In this document: positions 43,265-52,107 of the stretch, in pieces
Layout of the letters: every line of letters begins with the position of its first letter
Numbering within the stretch: the first letter of the stretch is position 1
From: JAAXHB01 sp965214945
GTDB lineage: Bacteria; Actinomycetota; Acidimicrobiia; Acidimicrobiales; Aldehydirespiratoraceae
Direction of reading: 5' to 3'
Length of the DNA stretch: 64,000 bases
NCBI GenBank assembly: GCA_965214945.1
Contig: OZ244029.1
Span: 2,542,001 to 2,606,000, forward strand
The notes under the pieces: generated by a model
What the model saw: only the letters and a program-made list of their open reading frames with translations
What the model was told of the DNA's origin: nothing
The model's database searches: none
Program-made: the position numbers and the translations under genes

Positions 43265-44774
43265 TCAGGTCGCTGGTGCCGGCTTGTAGAAGAAGCCGCG
43301 GCCCCTTCTGGACTCGCGGTTGCCGACCAGCAGCCCCTCATCGGCTAGGCCGCTGAGGATCTTGCCTGCCGTGGTCTGGCTGACGCCTGTGAGGTCGGCC
43401 ACCTCGGTGGACGAGGCCCGGCGCCGGGCCCTGGCCCAGTCCAAAGCCAGATCGCGCCGTGCTTCAGGCCCGGTGAGAGGCTTGAGCCGGCGGGCTAGAA
43501 GTGATCGAGCCGCCTTCGTAAGCCGATACGCAGGGTCGGAAGCTGTCGGCACACCCCTGACAGCTACCACCACCGGGGCGCGACCTACTCGAGCCTGCCT
43601 GAGCTGCTTGATGGCCTCACCGGTCTCGACGACAGGGCGCTGAAGCACGGGCGCAGCCGTCGGGGCGTCCAGCCAGCCGCGGCGGCACATCATGTCCAAG
43701 AGCATCAGCACGTTGAGGTCGCCGCTCAGAGTCGGCGGTTCCATCGCTGCCAAGAAGTCGATCATCTCACGGTCGGGGTTGCCACCGAACAGCCCAACCC
43801 GGACGTAGACGCCGTAAGCCTCGGAGAACTCCGGAGGATTCAGGCCGTAGGCGAGCATGTCCCTCACCATGCGATCAACGCCGATCCCCTCGCGTTCGCC
43901 GAGCCCCAGCACGGACATCGCCGTCGCCAGGCTGCGATAACGAGGCACAGCCGGATGAGTGATGATGTTCTGGAGGGTGATCTCGCCGACGAGCCCTCCC
44001 GGGGAAGTGACGGTGAGCACGTCGCCAATGTGTTCGACGACTGTCGGACGGGGCGACAACCAGTCCCTGTGAACCACGCCGTTCACGATGGCTTCGCGCA
44101 GAGCCCTCTCCGGGATCGCTCTCCAGCGAGAGTGGACCAGCCCGTCGGGCCTGCGAGGCACGTGCATCATCCGGTTGATGCTGTTGGCCAGCCGGACGAC
44201 CTCGTCCACTTGAACGAGCAGCGGTCCCGTTCCCTCGATGCGGTGAGTGCTGTCCCCGCCCGTCTGATCGCGGCGGATGTAATCGACACCCACGTGAGGC
44301 GTGGCCACGAACAACAGCGATCCGGCATTGGTGAGCCTGCTCTCACCGGCAACGAGGTTGAGCCGCCGGATCAGGTCACGGTCGGAGGCCTCAGCCAGAT
44401 CGAGCGGGTCCGTGAGCGGGGCGAGCGACAGCTCGCTAGACGGCGCCGGTTCGTTCGGAATCCGGCGATCGGCACCCGCATCCGCGGCGCTGCTCGAAGG
44501 GCGGGCGCGCAGATAGCGACGAGCGATCGCCGCAGCAACCGGGTCAACGTCGGCCAGGGCATGACCCGACGGCTGAGCCGACCAGTCGACGCCTCGCCAC
44601 CACATGACCCTCCATGATCGACCCGTCTGGCTCTCGGCGTCCCGGCTCTTCCTTCACGTCCACGTATCGATTCTCCACGTGGTTGGGAGGCTCGCCCTCC
44701 GAAAGGCGACGAAATACCAGATCAACTGCTCTTGCTACCGGATCGGGGCCCAAGAAAGTCAAAGCCACGGCCAC
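43265..44774 (-). pseudogene. Disrupted AlbA_2/RecG-like ATP-binding HTH regulator
   Basis: The 3' frame (43265-44605, 446 aa) carries the C-terminal part of a family of AlbA_2 (Schlafen-like) regulators: RGVDWSAQPSG, VGVDYIRRDQTGGDS, IPERALREAIVNGVVHRDW, VTSPGGLVGEITLQNIITHP and GLGEREGIGVDRMVRDML, then a C-terminal winged helix (STEVADLTGVSQTTAGKILS). The 5' end of the same gene is in another frame at 44774-44603: FLGPDPVARAVDLVFRRLSE and VDVKEEPGRREPDGSI. Between them the AlbA_2 core, normally over 100 residues, is missing. This looks like one gene that lost about 0.4 kb internally with a frame change near 44600-44612. The downstream part could still be translated from ATG 44605 as an HTH fragment. 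Confidence 0.7.
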
Positions 44775-44917
44775 ACTTTACCCATCTGCTTTGAATTTAG
44801 AAGAGAAAATCAAAGCAAGTGCCTCAAACAGTGCCTGGACTTTGAATTTCAGCCGAAAAATCAAAGAAACCAGCCCGACCAAGGTGCTCTCTTTGAATTT
44901 AGAAGAGAAAATCAAAG
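44738..44917. repeat. Array of 27-nt palindromic repeats with 24-nt spacers (three intact units plus one degenerate)
   Basis: Three units at 44789-44815, 44840-44866 and 44891-44917 share the form CTTTGAATTT-N7-AAAATCAAAG. The first and third are identical; the second differs only in the 7-base centre. Both spacers are exactly 24 nt and unlike each other. A degenerate fourth unit, matching only the 3' half (AAGAAAGTCAAAG, ending at 44764), lies exactly one 24-nt spacer upstream, so the period is 51 nt. Each unit can fold as a hairpin (6 bp, one mismatch, 3 bp, 7-nt loop). The AT-rich block stands out sharply from the G+C-rich surroundings. No cas gene is present. It occupies the gap between the broken AlbA_2 gene and the GH2-like gene. 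Confidence 0.85.
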
Positions 44918-44998
44918 TGAGACCCCGAATCCGCTCCTGTCTTGGGATTTTTTATCCGAGGCCGGAAGGGGGGTCGGGCAGGCGGCTACCTTGACGGG

Positions 44999-47146
44999 GT
45001 GGATCTGGGCGGCATCTGGCGGGCCGCGGCCAGCAACGAGGAACTGCGCCGCTCGTTCCATGAGCGCAACCTCGACGACTCCGGCTGGCTTCCGGCGGAG
45101 GTTCCGGGCCACTGGGTCGAAGTGCCTGAGCTGGCCGACGAAGAAGCGGTGCTATACCGCCGCCGGTTCACCGGCCCTGACCCCGCCTCCACGAACTGCG
45201 ACTCGGCTACTCCGGCCGACGCCACAGGCGACGAACTAGCCCGACCGCGGCGCTGGTGGCTGCGCTTTGAGGGGCTAGCCCAACAAGGCGACGTGTGGCT
45301 TGATGGCGACTACCTGGGAAACACCGACGGCTATTTCGTTCCCCATGAAATGGAGATCACCGATCAGGTGACTGCCCGACCCGATCATGTGCTGGCCGTG
45401 GCGGCCATGTGCGCACGCTTCGGCGATCCCGACCGTCGGACAAGCCTCACCGGAGCGCTTCAAGACCCAGAGCTGATCGGCTCCGACGATGTGATCGTCG
45501 GGGGGATCTGGAGGCCCGCGCGGATCCGCTCCAGCGGCCCTATCGCCATCCGGCACGCACGGGCTGTGTGCGCCGATGTGAGCACGAATGTGGGCACTGC
45601 TTCGGCCCGACTCGCGCTGCGCGCGGTGCTCGACGTGCCCGATGCCGTCACCGTCGAGCTGCGCACCCGCGTGTGCGGCGTCGAACACGTTCACTCCCAC
45701 CCGGCCGCCGCTGGCGACAACCGGGTGGAGTGGAGCGTCGATGTCAGCTCCCCGAAGCTGTGGTGGCCTCACGCGCTGGGCGACCAGCCGCTGTTCGATC
45801 TCAGCCTGGAAGCCACGGCCGGAGGTCGGGTGCACGATTGCCGCCGCTTCCGAATCGGATTCCGAAAGCTGGAACTCCGGCGCTGGACGCTGCACGTGAA
45901 CGGCGAGCGTCTGCACCTCAAGGGCGCCAACCTGCTGCCCGCTCGGCCGCTGCTGGGTACGGCATCGGCCGCGGACACCACCAGTGGCGACATCCGGCTC
46001 GCCCGGACTGCGGGGCTCGACCTGGTACGGCCCGTCGCCCACATCGCCAGACCCGAGCTGTATAACACAGCCGACGAGACCGGAATGCTGGTCTGGCAGG
46101 ACCTGCCCGTTCGGGGCGTGATGAGCCGAAGCGTCAGCGTACAGGCCCGACGGCAGGCCCGAGAGGCGGTCGACCTGTTGGGCCATCACCCGTCGGTGGC
46201 GTTCTGGTGCGCCCACGACGAGCCGTTCGCTCGCACCAGGTCGAGGCCCGTGCTGACTTCCACGGTGCGCTCGGCGCTGCCGACGGCCATCAGACGACGC
46301 CGGCCCTCGTGGAACCGCGACGTGCTCGACCGCTGGCTGTGCAGGATCCTCGAGCGGTGCGACGGCTCTCGTCCGGTGGTGGCTCACACGGCTGTGCCGG
46401 CCCGCACGTCGCGCTTTGGCCGCGGCACCGTTCATCTGTGGGTCGGCCCGCAGCGGATGCGCGTGCCGGAGCTGCAGACGGCACTGGCCCGCATAGGCCG
46501 CAAGGCGGGCTTCGTGTCGGCGTTCGGCACGCCGACAGCGGCCGACGCCCCGGACGTGATAAATACCACGATCGAGGCGCTGCGCCGCCTGAAGTACCGT
46601 CCCAACGGCGGCTTCTTGCTGCACGCTCTCGCTGACGCATCCGATGTGCCCGACAGTGATCGGTCCGGCTTCGGCGTTCTCGATGCGCAGCGCAAGCCGA
46701 AGCCGGGCCAGGCGGCGCTGCTGGACGCCTGCCGGCCGCTGACGGCGGTGTGCGGAGGGCTGCCGCCGGTGATTCGCCCCGGAAGCCGGATCGAGCTTTC
46801 GGTGCATGTGGTCAACGACCACCGTCACGCGGTTGATGACATCGTCGTGCGGGCTCGCATTCTTGGGCCGGCGGGCTTGCTCGCACAACAGGGGTGGTCG
46901 GGTGCCGTCGACGCTGACGACTGCGCTCTGGTGGGCCGCGTCCACGCGACCGCACCTGCCGCAGAGGCAGCGCCCGCCGTCTCGAACCCGATCACCGGGC
47001 GACGCCGCTGGGTTTGGCAGAAGCGAAAGGCGTGGCCGGGTGCCGGCCGCCGCACCGAGCCACAAGGCTTCGTGACGGTGGAACTCGACCTCTCAGTCGG
47101 CAGCGAGCCGGTGGCCTCGAGCCGCAGCCGAGCGCTGATCGGCTGA
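44999..47146 (+). CDS. GH2-fold (beta-mannosidase-like) protein with altered catalytic residues
   Basis: A 715-residue protein. The jelly-roll domain begins VDLGGIWRAAASNEELRRSF and contains GDVWLDGDYLGNTDGYFVPH and VGGIWRPARI. After an immunoglobulin-like domain comes the TIM barrel, with RFRIGFRKLEL, LHLKGANLLPARPLLG, ETGMLVWQDLPV and GHHPSVAFWCAHDEPFA. The acid/base motif normally N-E is here D-E (H406-D407-E408). The nucleophile segment, normally FVSEFG, reads FVSAFG with Ala508 in place of Glu. The C-terminal RPNGGFLLHALAD and GFGVLDAQRKPKPGQAALLD segments follow the family. It is thus probably not an active retaining glycosidase. Start GTG 44999 by homology; a TTG at 44942 lies in frame. 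No signal peptide. Confidence 0.75.
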   Translation: MDLGGIWRAAASNEELRRSFHERNLDDSGWLPAEVPGHWVEVPELADEEAVLYRRRFTGPDPASTNCDSATPADATGDELARPRRWWLRFEGLAQQGDVWLDGDYLGNTDGYFVPHEMEITDQVTARPDHVLAVAAMCARFGDPDRRTSLTGALQDPELIGSDDVIVGGIWRPARIRSSGPIAIRHARAVCADVSTNVGTASARLALRAVLDVPDAVTVELRTRVCGVEHVHSHPAAAGDNRVEWSVDVSSPKLWWPHALGDQPLFDLSLEATAGGRVHDCRRFRIGFRKLELRRWTLHVNGERLHLKGANLLPARPLLGTASAADTTSGDIRLARTAGLDLVRPVAHIARPELYNTADETGMLVWQDLPVRGVMSRSVSVQARRQAREAVDLLGHHPSVAFWCAHDEPFARTRSRPVLTSTVRSALPTAIRRRRPSWNRDVLDRWLCRILERCDGSRPVVAHTAVPARTSRFGRGTVHLWVGPQRMRVPELQTALARIGRKAGFVSAFGTPTAADAPDVINTTIEALRRLKYRPNGGFLLHALADASDVPDSDRSGFGVLDAQRKPKPGQAALLDACRPLTAVCGGLPPVIRPGSRIELSVHVVNDHRHAVDDIVVRARILGPAGLLAQQGWSGAVDADDCALVGRVHATAPAAEAAPAVSNPITGRRRWVWQKRKAWPGAGRRTEPQGFVTVELDLSVGSEPVASSRSRALIG

Positions 47147-47198
47147 TAGGCCTCGGCCCGGTGGAAGCGAAGCCGACGAGGGCGGTATCGTCCAGGCC

Positions 47199-48089
47199 AT
47201 GGCACCCGGCATGACGACCTCTGCGCGAAGCGCCGTTCAGAGTGGGCGCGTGCCTCCCTTGCGCGGCGGCAAGCGCGGCCTGCCCTGGCCTCTGAACGTC
47301 TATCAGACCGCCGTAGGCAAGAAGTACGTGATGGCGCTCACCGGGATCGGCCTGCTGGGGTTCGTGGTAGTGCACATGGTCGGCAACCTCCACCTTTATG
47401 AGGGCCCGACGCAGATCAACGAATACGCCGAGGCGCTTCGAGACCTCGGCGGCCATCTGGTGCCTCGCACCGCTGTGCTGTGGTCGATGCGGCTCGGGCT
47501 GATCGCGATGTTCGCTCTGCACATCCACAGCGCCTACTCGCTCAAGGAGATGAGCCGCCGCAGCAGCCACAAAGCCGGATACGTGAGCGGTCGCAAGCGC
47601 TACGAGGGCGGACAGAGCTTCGCCGCGGCCTCCTACGCCAGCCGAACCATGCGGTGGACGGGTCCGATAATCGGGCTGTACGTGCTGTTCCACCTCGCCG
47701 ACCTCACCTGGGGATGGTGGCTCGGAGACGACTACGTGCGCGGCGACGTGTATCACAACGTGGCCGAGTCGCTGTCGTCGCTGCCGGTGGCGCTCATCTA
47801 CGCAGTGGCCAACATCGCTCTGGCACTGCACATCTACCACGGCGCCTGGTCGATGTTCCAGAGCCTCGGCGTCAACAATCCGCGCTTCAACCGGCTGCGA
47901 CGCGGCTTCGCGATAGGGATCGCCTCGGTGATCTGCATCGGAAATCTCAGCTTCCCGGTGATGGTGCAGGCCGGGCTCATCAGCGAGGACGGCAGGCCAT
48001 CGGCAGACACTGCCGAAACCTCCGCCACACAAACCCCCACCGACACCGACAGCGCACACGCCGCCAAAGACTCGGGAGGCGGATCATGA
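47199..48089 (+). CDS. sdhC: Succinate dehydrogenase cytochrome b subunit (B-type SdhC)
   Basis: The membrane anchor of succinate:quinone oxidoreductase. The 296-residue protein has five hydrophobic helices, with haem-ligand His candidates in each: VVVHMVGNLHLYEG, LIAMFALHIHSAYSLKEM, IGLYVLFHLADLTWGWW and ALALHIYHGAWSMFQSLGV. This is the single-subunit, di-haem, menaquinone-type (B) anchor, so no sdhD is expected. The N- and C-terminal extensions are hydrophilic. Start is probably ATG 47199 or 47211. The stop overlaps the sdhA start (ATGA). Confidence 0.92.
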   Translation: MAPGMTTSARSAVQSGRVPPLRGGKRGLPWPLNVYQTAVGKKYVMALTGIGLLGFVVVHMVGNLHLYEGPTQINEYAEALRDLGGHLVPRTAVLWSMRLGLIAMFALHIHSAYSLKEMSRRSSHKAGYVSGRKRYEGGQSFAAASYASRTMRWTGPIIGLYVLFHLADLTWGWWLGDDYVRGDVYHNVAESLSSLPVALIYAVANIALALHIYHGAWSMFQSLGVNNPRFNRLRRGFAIGIASVICIGNLSFPVMVQAGLISEDGRPSADTAETSATQTPTDTDSAHAAKDSGGGS

Positions 48090-50005
48090 CCCCGTTGGAC
48101 GCGCGTACCCCCGATGGGCCGATCGCCGAGCAATGGGACAACCACAAGTTTTCGATCAAGCTCGTGAACCCGGCCAACAAACGGCGCTTCACTGTGCTGG
48201 TGGTGGGCACCGGGCTTGCGGGGGCATCCGCGGCTGCCTCGCTGGCGGAGCTCGGCTACAACGTCGAGTCGTTCACGTTCCACGACTCGCCCCGGCGCGC
48301 GCACTCCATCGCCGCACAGGGCGGAATCAACGCCGCCAAGAACTACCGGAACGACGGCGATTCGGTGTTCCGGCTGTTTTACGACACTGTCAAGGGCGGC
48401 GACTACCGGTCGCGGGAGGCCAACGTCTATCGCCTGGCGCAGGTGTCGATGAACATTATCGACCAGTGCGCCGCGCAGGGTGTGCCGTTCGCCCGCGAGT
48501 ACGGCGGACTGCTCGCCAACCGTTCTTTCGGTGGCGCCCAAGTGAGCCGCACGTTCTACGCACGGGGTCAGACCGGCCAGCAGCTCCTTCTTGGCGCCTA
48601 CCAGGCGCTGTCGGCCCAGATCGCAGCGGGCCGGGTGGTGCTGCACAATCGCAGCGATGTGCTCGACATTGTCGTCAAGGACGGCCGAGCCTGCGGGATC
48701 GTCACACGCGACCTGCTTACCGGCGAGGTGCGCGGCCACGCCGGTCACGCTGTGGTGCTGGCCACCGGCGGCTACGGCAACGTCTATTACCTGTCCACCA
48801 ACGCCATGAACTGCAACGTCACCGCCGCATGGCGGGCGCATCGGCGTGGCGCGGCCTTCGCCAACCCGTGCTACACGCAGATCCACCCCACGTGCATCCC
48901 CGCAAGCGACGAGTTCCAGTCGAAGCTCACGCTGATGTCGGAGTCGCTGCGCAACGACGGCCGAATCTGGGTGCCCCGGCAGATGGACGATGGCCGCGCT
49001 CCCGGTCAGATCGGCGAGGCCGACCGCTACTACTACCTGGAGGAGAAGTACCCGGCGTTCGGCAACCTGGTGCCCCGTGATGTGGCGTCGCGCAATGCCA
49101 AGACCGTGGTCGATCAGGGCCTCGGCGTGGGCCCGCAGCGCAACGGCGTCTATCTCGACTTCGCGGATGTGATCGCCCGCGACGGCGAGCAGACTGTGCG
49201 CGAGAAGTACGGCAACCTGTTCGACATGTATGAGCGCATCACAGGCGAGAACCCGTATCGCACGCCGATGCGCATCTACCCGGCTACTCATTACACGATG
49301 GGCGGGCTCTGGGTCGACTACAACCTGATGACCTCGCTGCCGGGCCTGTACGCCATCGGAGAGTGCAACTTCTCCGACCACGGCGCCAACCGGCTTGGCG
49401 CCTCGGCGCTGATGCAAGGCCTCGCCGACGGCTATTTCGTGCTGCCCTACACCATCGGCGACTACCTTGCCGACAAGCTCGGATCGCCGCCGGTGCCGAC
49501 CGACGACCCGGTGTTCAAGACCGCCGTGCGGCAGGTGGACGACCGCACTCGGCGCTGGCTGTCGGTGAAGGGAACCAAGTCGGTTGACCACTACCACCGC
49601 GAGCTGGGCAAGATCGTGTGGGATTATTGCGGCATGGCACGCAACCGCGCGGGGCTCGAGAAGGCGCTGAGCGAGATCCCGGCGCTGCGAGACGAGTTCC
49701 GGGCCAACGTGAAGGTGCTGGGGTCGGCGTCCACCACCAACCAGTCGCTGGAGAAAGTCAACCGGGTGGACGACTTCATGGAGCTGGCCGAGCTCAAGGT
49801 GCGAGACGCCCTGCACCGTGACGAGTCGTGTGGAGGCCATTTCCGCGAGGAGCATCAGACTCCCGAGGGTGAGGCGCTGCGAGACGACGAGAACTTCGCC
49901 TACGTGGGCGCGTGGCACTGGCGCGGCCCCGACAGCGTCCAGGAGATGGAGGCCGAACCGCTCGAGTTCAAGAACGTAGCCCTCACCCAGAGGAGCTACA
50001 AATGA
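48086..50005 (+). CDS. sdhA: Succinate dehydrogenase flavoprotein subunit
   Basis: The 639-residue catalytic subunit oxidising succinate to fumarate with covalent FAD. It has the dinucleotide fold VLVVGTGLAGASAAASLAEL, the FAD-attachment His in RRAHSIAAQGGINAAKNY, the substrate-site segments ANPCYTQIHPTCIP and TPMRIYPATHYTMGGLWVDY, and GECNFSDHGANRLGASALMQ. ATG 48086 overlaps the sdhC stop by four bases and is preceded by GGGAGG. The form (extra residues and AAKNYRNDGDSVFRLFYDTV) is that of the B-type enzyme of actinobacteria and Bacteroidetes. Confidence 0.97.
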   Translation: MTPLDARTPDGPIAEQWDNHKFSIKLVNPANKRRFTVLVVGTGLAGASAAASLAELGYNVESFTFHDSPRRAHSIAAQGGINAAKNYRNDGDSVFRLFYDTVKGGDYRSREANVYRLAQVSMNIIDQCAAQGVPFAREYGGLLANRSFGGAQVSRTFYARGQTGQQLLLGAYQALSAQIAAGRVVLHNRSDVLDIVVKDGRACGIVTRDLLTGEVRGHAGHAVVLATGGYGNVYYLSTNAMNCNVTAAWRAHRRGAAFANPCYTQIHPTCIPASDEFQSKLTLMSESLRNDGRIWVPRQMDDGRAPGQIGEADRYYYLEEKYPAFGNLVPRDVASRNAKTVVDQGLGVGPQRNGVYLDFADVIARDGEQTVREKYGNLFDMYERITGENPYRTPMRIYPATHYTMGGLWVDYNLMTSLPGLYAIGECNFSDHGANRLGASALMQGLADGYFVLPYTIGDYLADKLGSPPVPTDDPVFKTAVRQVDDRTRRWLSVKGTKSVDHYHRELGKIVWDYCGMARNRAGLEKALSEIPALRDEFRANVKVLGSASTTNQSLEKVNRVDDFMELAELKVRDALHRDESCGGHFREEHQTPEGEALRDDENFAYVGAWHWRGPDSVQEMEAEPLEFKNVALTQRSYK

Positions 50006-50772
50006 ACCGGCTCGGCCTCAAGCTGCGCATCTGGCGCCAGGACGGGCCGGACGCGCCCGGCGGTTTCCTCGACGTGGACGCTCACGACATCCCCGACGAC
50101 GCCTCGTTCTTGGAGATGCTCGACATCGTCAACGAGCGCCTCATCGCCGACGACATCGAGCCGATCACGTTCGCGCACGACTGCCGGGAGGGCATCTGCG
50201 GCACGTGCGGCGTGATGATCAACGGCCGGGCTCACGGGCCTGAGAGGGCCACTGCCACGTGCCAGCTTCACATGCGCAAATTCAACGACGGCGACGAGAT
50301 CACCGTCGAGCCGTTCAGGGCCGCTTCGTTTCCGGTGGTCAAAGACCTGATGGTCGACCGGAGGGCACTGGATCGGATCATCGAATCCGGCGGCTTCATA
50401 TCGGCGCCCACCGGCACCGCGCCCGAAGCCAACGAGACGCCGGTGCCCAAGGAAGTGGCCGATTTCGCCATGGACGCGGCGCAGTGCATCGGCTGCGGCG
50501 CCTGTGTGGCCGCCTGCCCGAACTCGGCGGCACAGCTCTTCACGTCGGCCAAGCTGGGACATCTCAACGTGATGCCCCAGGGTCAGCCAGAGCGGTGGCG
50601 TCGAACGGAATCGATGGTGGAGACGATGGAGCAGTACTTCGGGTCGTGCACCAATCACGGCGAGTGCCACGCCGCCTGCCCGAAGGAGATAAGCCTCGAT
50701 TTCATCGCGCTGATGAACCGCGACTACGTGAAGGCCAAGTTCAAGAACCGTCGCCTCGCCTCGCAGATCTGA
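50002..50772 (+). CDS. sdhB: Succinate dehydrogenase iron-sulphur subunit
   Basis: The 256-residue electron-transfer subunit. Plant-type [2Fe-2S] cluster ligands are C61, C66, C69 (DCREGICGTCG) and C87. Ferredoxin-like cluster ligands begin C162-x2-C165-x2-C168-x3-CP (CIGCGACVAACP), with the second set SCTNHGECHAACPKE. It passes electrons from SdhA FAD to the SdhC haems. ATG 50002 overlaps the sdhA stop by four bases and has AGAGGAG upstream. The three sdh genes are translationally coupled and form a complete complex. Confidence 0.97.
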   Translation: MNRLGLKLRIWRQDGPDAPGGFLDVDAHDIPDDASFLEMLDIVNERLIADDIEPITFAHDCREGICGTCGVMINGRAHGPERATATCQLHMRKFNDGDEITVEPFRAASFPVVKDLMVDRRALDRIIESGGFISAPTGTAPEANETPVPKEVADFAMDAAQCIGCGACVAACPNSAAQLFTSAKLGHLNVMPQGQPERWRRTESMVETMEQYFGSCTNHGECHAACPKEISLDFIALMNRDYVKAKFKNRRLASQI

Positions 50773-50815
50773 AGCAGCCCCGCTCGAATCTGCGGCCGGA
50801 GGCTCCGACGACCAC

Positions 50816-51832
50816 ATGAAAAGGCCGTCGAGTTCCGAGAAGGCGAAGCAGAAGGCTGCGCCGCCGACGGGAAACACCGCCGTGCGGTCAGCCGTCGCGA
50901 AACCAGAGCGAAAGGCCGGCGGGATCGCCGGGCGGATTGTGGGGGGAGTGGCACGAGGTTTCGCTATGGGCGCGGCCGATGTGGTGCCGGGCGTGTCAGG
51001 CGGCACGGTGGCCGTGGTGCTGGGGATCTACGAGCGGCTGCTAGCGGCGGTTGGGGGCGGAGCCGCCGCTTTGGGATGGCTGGCGCGGGGCGATCTGCGG
51101 GCGGCTCGCCGGCGTCTGGGCGCTGTGGACTGGATGCTGATCGTGCCGCTCGTGTGCGGGATCGTCGCAGCCGTGGCCCTGCTGGCGTCGCTTATTGAGA
51201 CACAGCTGGTTGAACGTCCGGCGGAGATGGCAGGGCTGTTCTGCGGTCTGGTGGCTGCGTCGACCGTGTCCGCATGCCGGCTGTTCGAATGGCGCCACCC
51301 CGGACGGCTCGCGTTGACAGCCGCGGTGGCCGTGCTTACATTCGCCGGGCTCGGTGCCCGGGCCGCTCCGGCTGCCGACCCGTCGCCTGCGGCATTCTTC
51401 GGGGCCGGCGCAGTTGCGGTGTGCGCCATGATCCTGCCCGGAATCAGCGGGTCTTTCGTGCTGTTGATGTTGGGCATGTACGCCGCGGTAATCCACGTGA
51501 TCGACGAGAGGCTCTTGGGCGACGCAGCTGTTTTTGCCGCTGGCGCCGGGTTGGGGCTGGCGCTGTTCTCGACACTGCTGGGATGGCTTATGGAACGTGC
51601 ACGCGCCGCGGTCATGGCCGTGCTGGTCGGGCTGATGGCCGGGTCGCTGCGGGTGCTGTGGCCCTGGCCCGACGGTGTCGGCATAATCAGCCGTCATCAA
51701 GGCGAGACGACTTCGGGCACCGATCTTGTCTGGCCCGCTACGGACAACTGGGCCGCGCCGACAGCCGCTGCACTCGTTGGATTTGGGCTGGTGCTGCTGC
51801 TGACACGCCTCAGCCTGCGCTCGGCTCGCTAG
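50816..51832 (+). CDS. popT: DUF368 family membrane protein (PopT-type undecaprenyl phosphate transporter)
   Basis: A 338-residue integral membrane protein with about eight to ten helices. The family motif GAADVVPGVSGGTVAVVLGIYE is followed by a duplicated counterpart in the second half, CAMILPGISGSFVLLMLGMY, which reflects the inverted-repeat fold. DUF368 proteins have been reported to recycle the lipid carrier undecaprenyl phosphate across the membrane for wall and glycan synthesis; assigning that role here is by family. The N-terminal 35 residues are basic and cytoplasmic. ATG 50816 lies 43 bp after sdhB, so it may be read from the same transcript. Confidence 0.85.
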   Translation: MKRPSSSEKAKQKAAPPTGNTAVRSAVAKPERKAGGIAGRIVGGVARGFAMGAADVVPGVSGGTVAVVLGIYERLLAAVGGGAAALGWLARGDLRAARRRLGAVDWMLIVPLVCGIVAAVALLASLIETQLVERPAEMAGLFCGLVAASTVSACRLFEWRHPGRLALTAAVAVLTFAGLGARAAPAADPSPAAFFGAGAVAVCAMILPGISGSFVLLMLGMYAAVIHVIDERLLGDAAVFAAGAGLGLALFSTLLGWLMERARAAVMAVLVGLMAGSLRVLWPWPDGVGIISRHQGETTSGTDLVWPATDNWAAPTAAALVGFGLVLLLTRLSLRSAR

Positions 51833-51877
51833 CCTAGGCGGGGCCCTAACCTAGGCGTGGCCCTGGACAGGGCGGGG

Positions 51878-52107
51878 TCGGCTTCACCCTCCATCTACAC
51901 CGAAGCCCGAACGGCCGTATAAGGTCGGTACAGCCCTCCACGGGCGGGGATCGGCTTCGACCCCCCACCTACCTCGAAGCCCACCAGCACAAGACCCCAC
52001 ACCCACACGGAGGAACCAACCATGGACCCCACAACCGTCATCTTCATCATCGGATTCTCAGCGCAGACGTTGACGCTCCTCGGCCTGTTCTGGCAGAACA
52101 CGCGACA
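51878..52107. repeat. Duplicated leader and 5' end of the coiled-coil genes, copy A
   Basis: From 51878 through the start codon and the first 30-odd codons of the first coiled-coil gene, the sequence recurs at 52721-52948 with only a few substitutions and a 2-bp deletion. Both leaders end with CACGGAGGAACCAACC directly before ATG, a good ribosome binding site, so both copies keep their expression signals. Within each leader CGGCTTC occurs twice. Nothing else is coded in 51833-52021. Confidence 0.9.

Noticed and set aside
44604..45239. Plus-strand frame reading through the 27-nt repeat array, giving FEFRRENQS-type 17-residue repeats
   Set aside because: No convincing start or ribosome site; a second frame gives an equally regular peptide, so periodicity comes from the 51-nt DNA period. 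Kept only as an alternative in the finding.
45275..47065. 596-codon minus-strand frame opposite the GH2-like gene
   Set aside because: Arg/His/Gly-rich shadow without domain signature; the plus strand has continuous GH2 homology.
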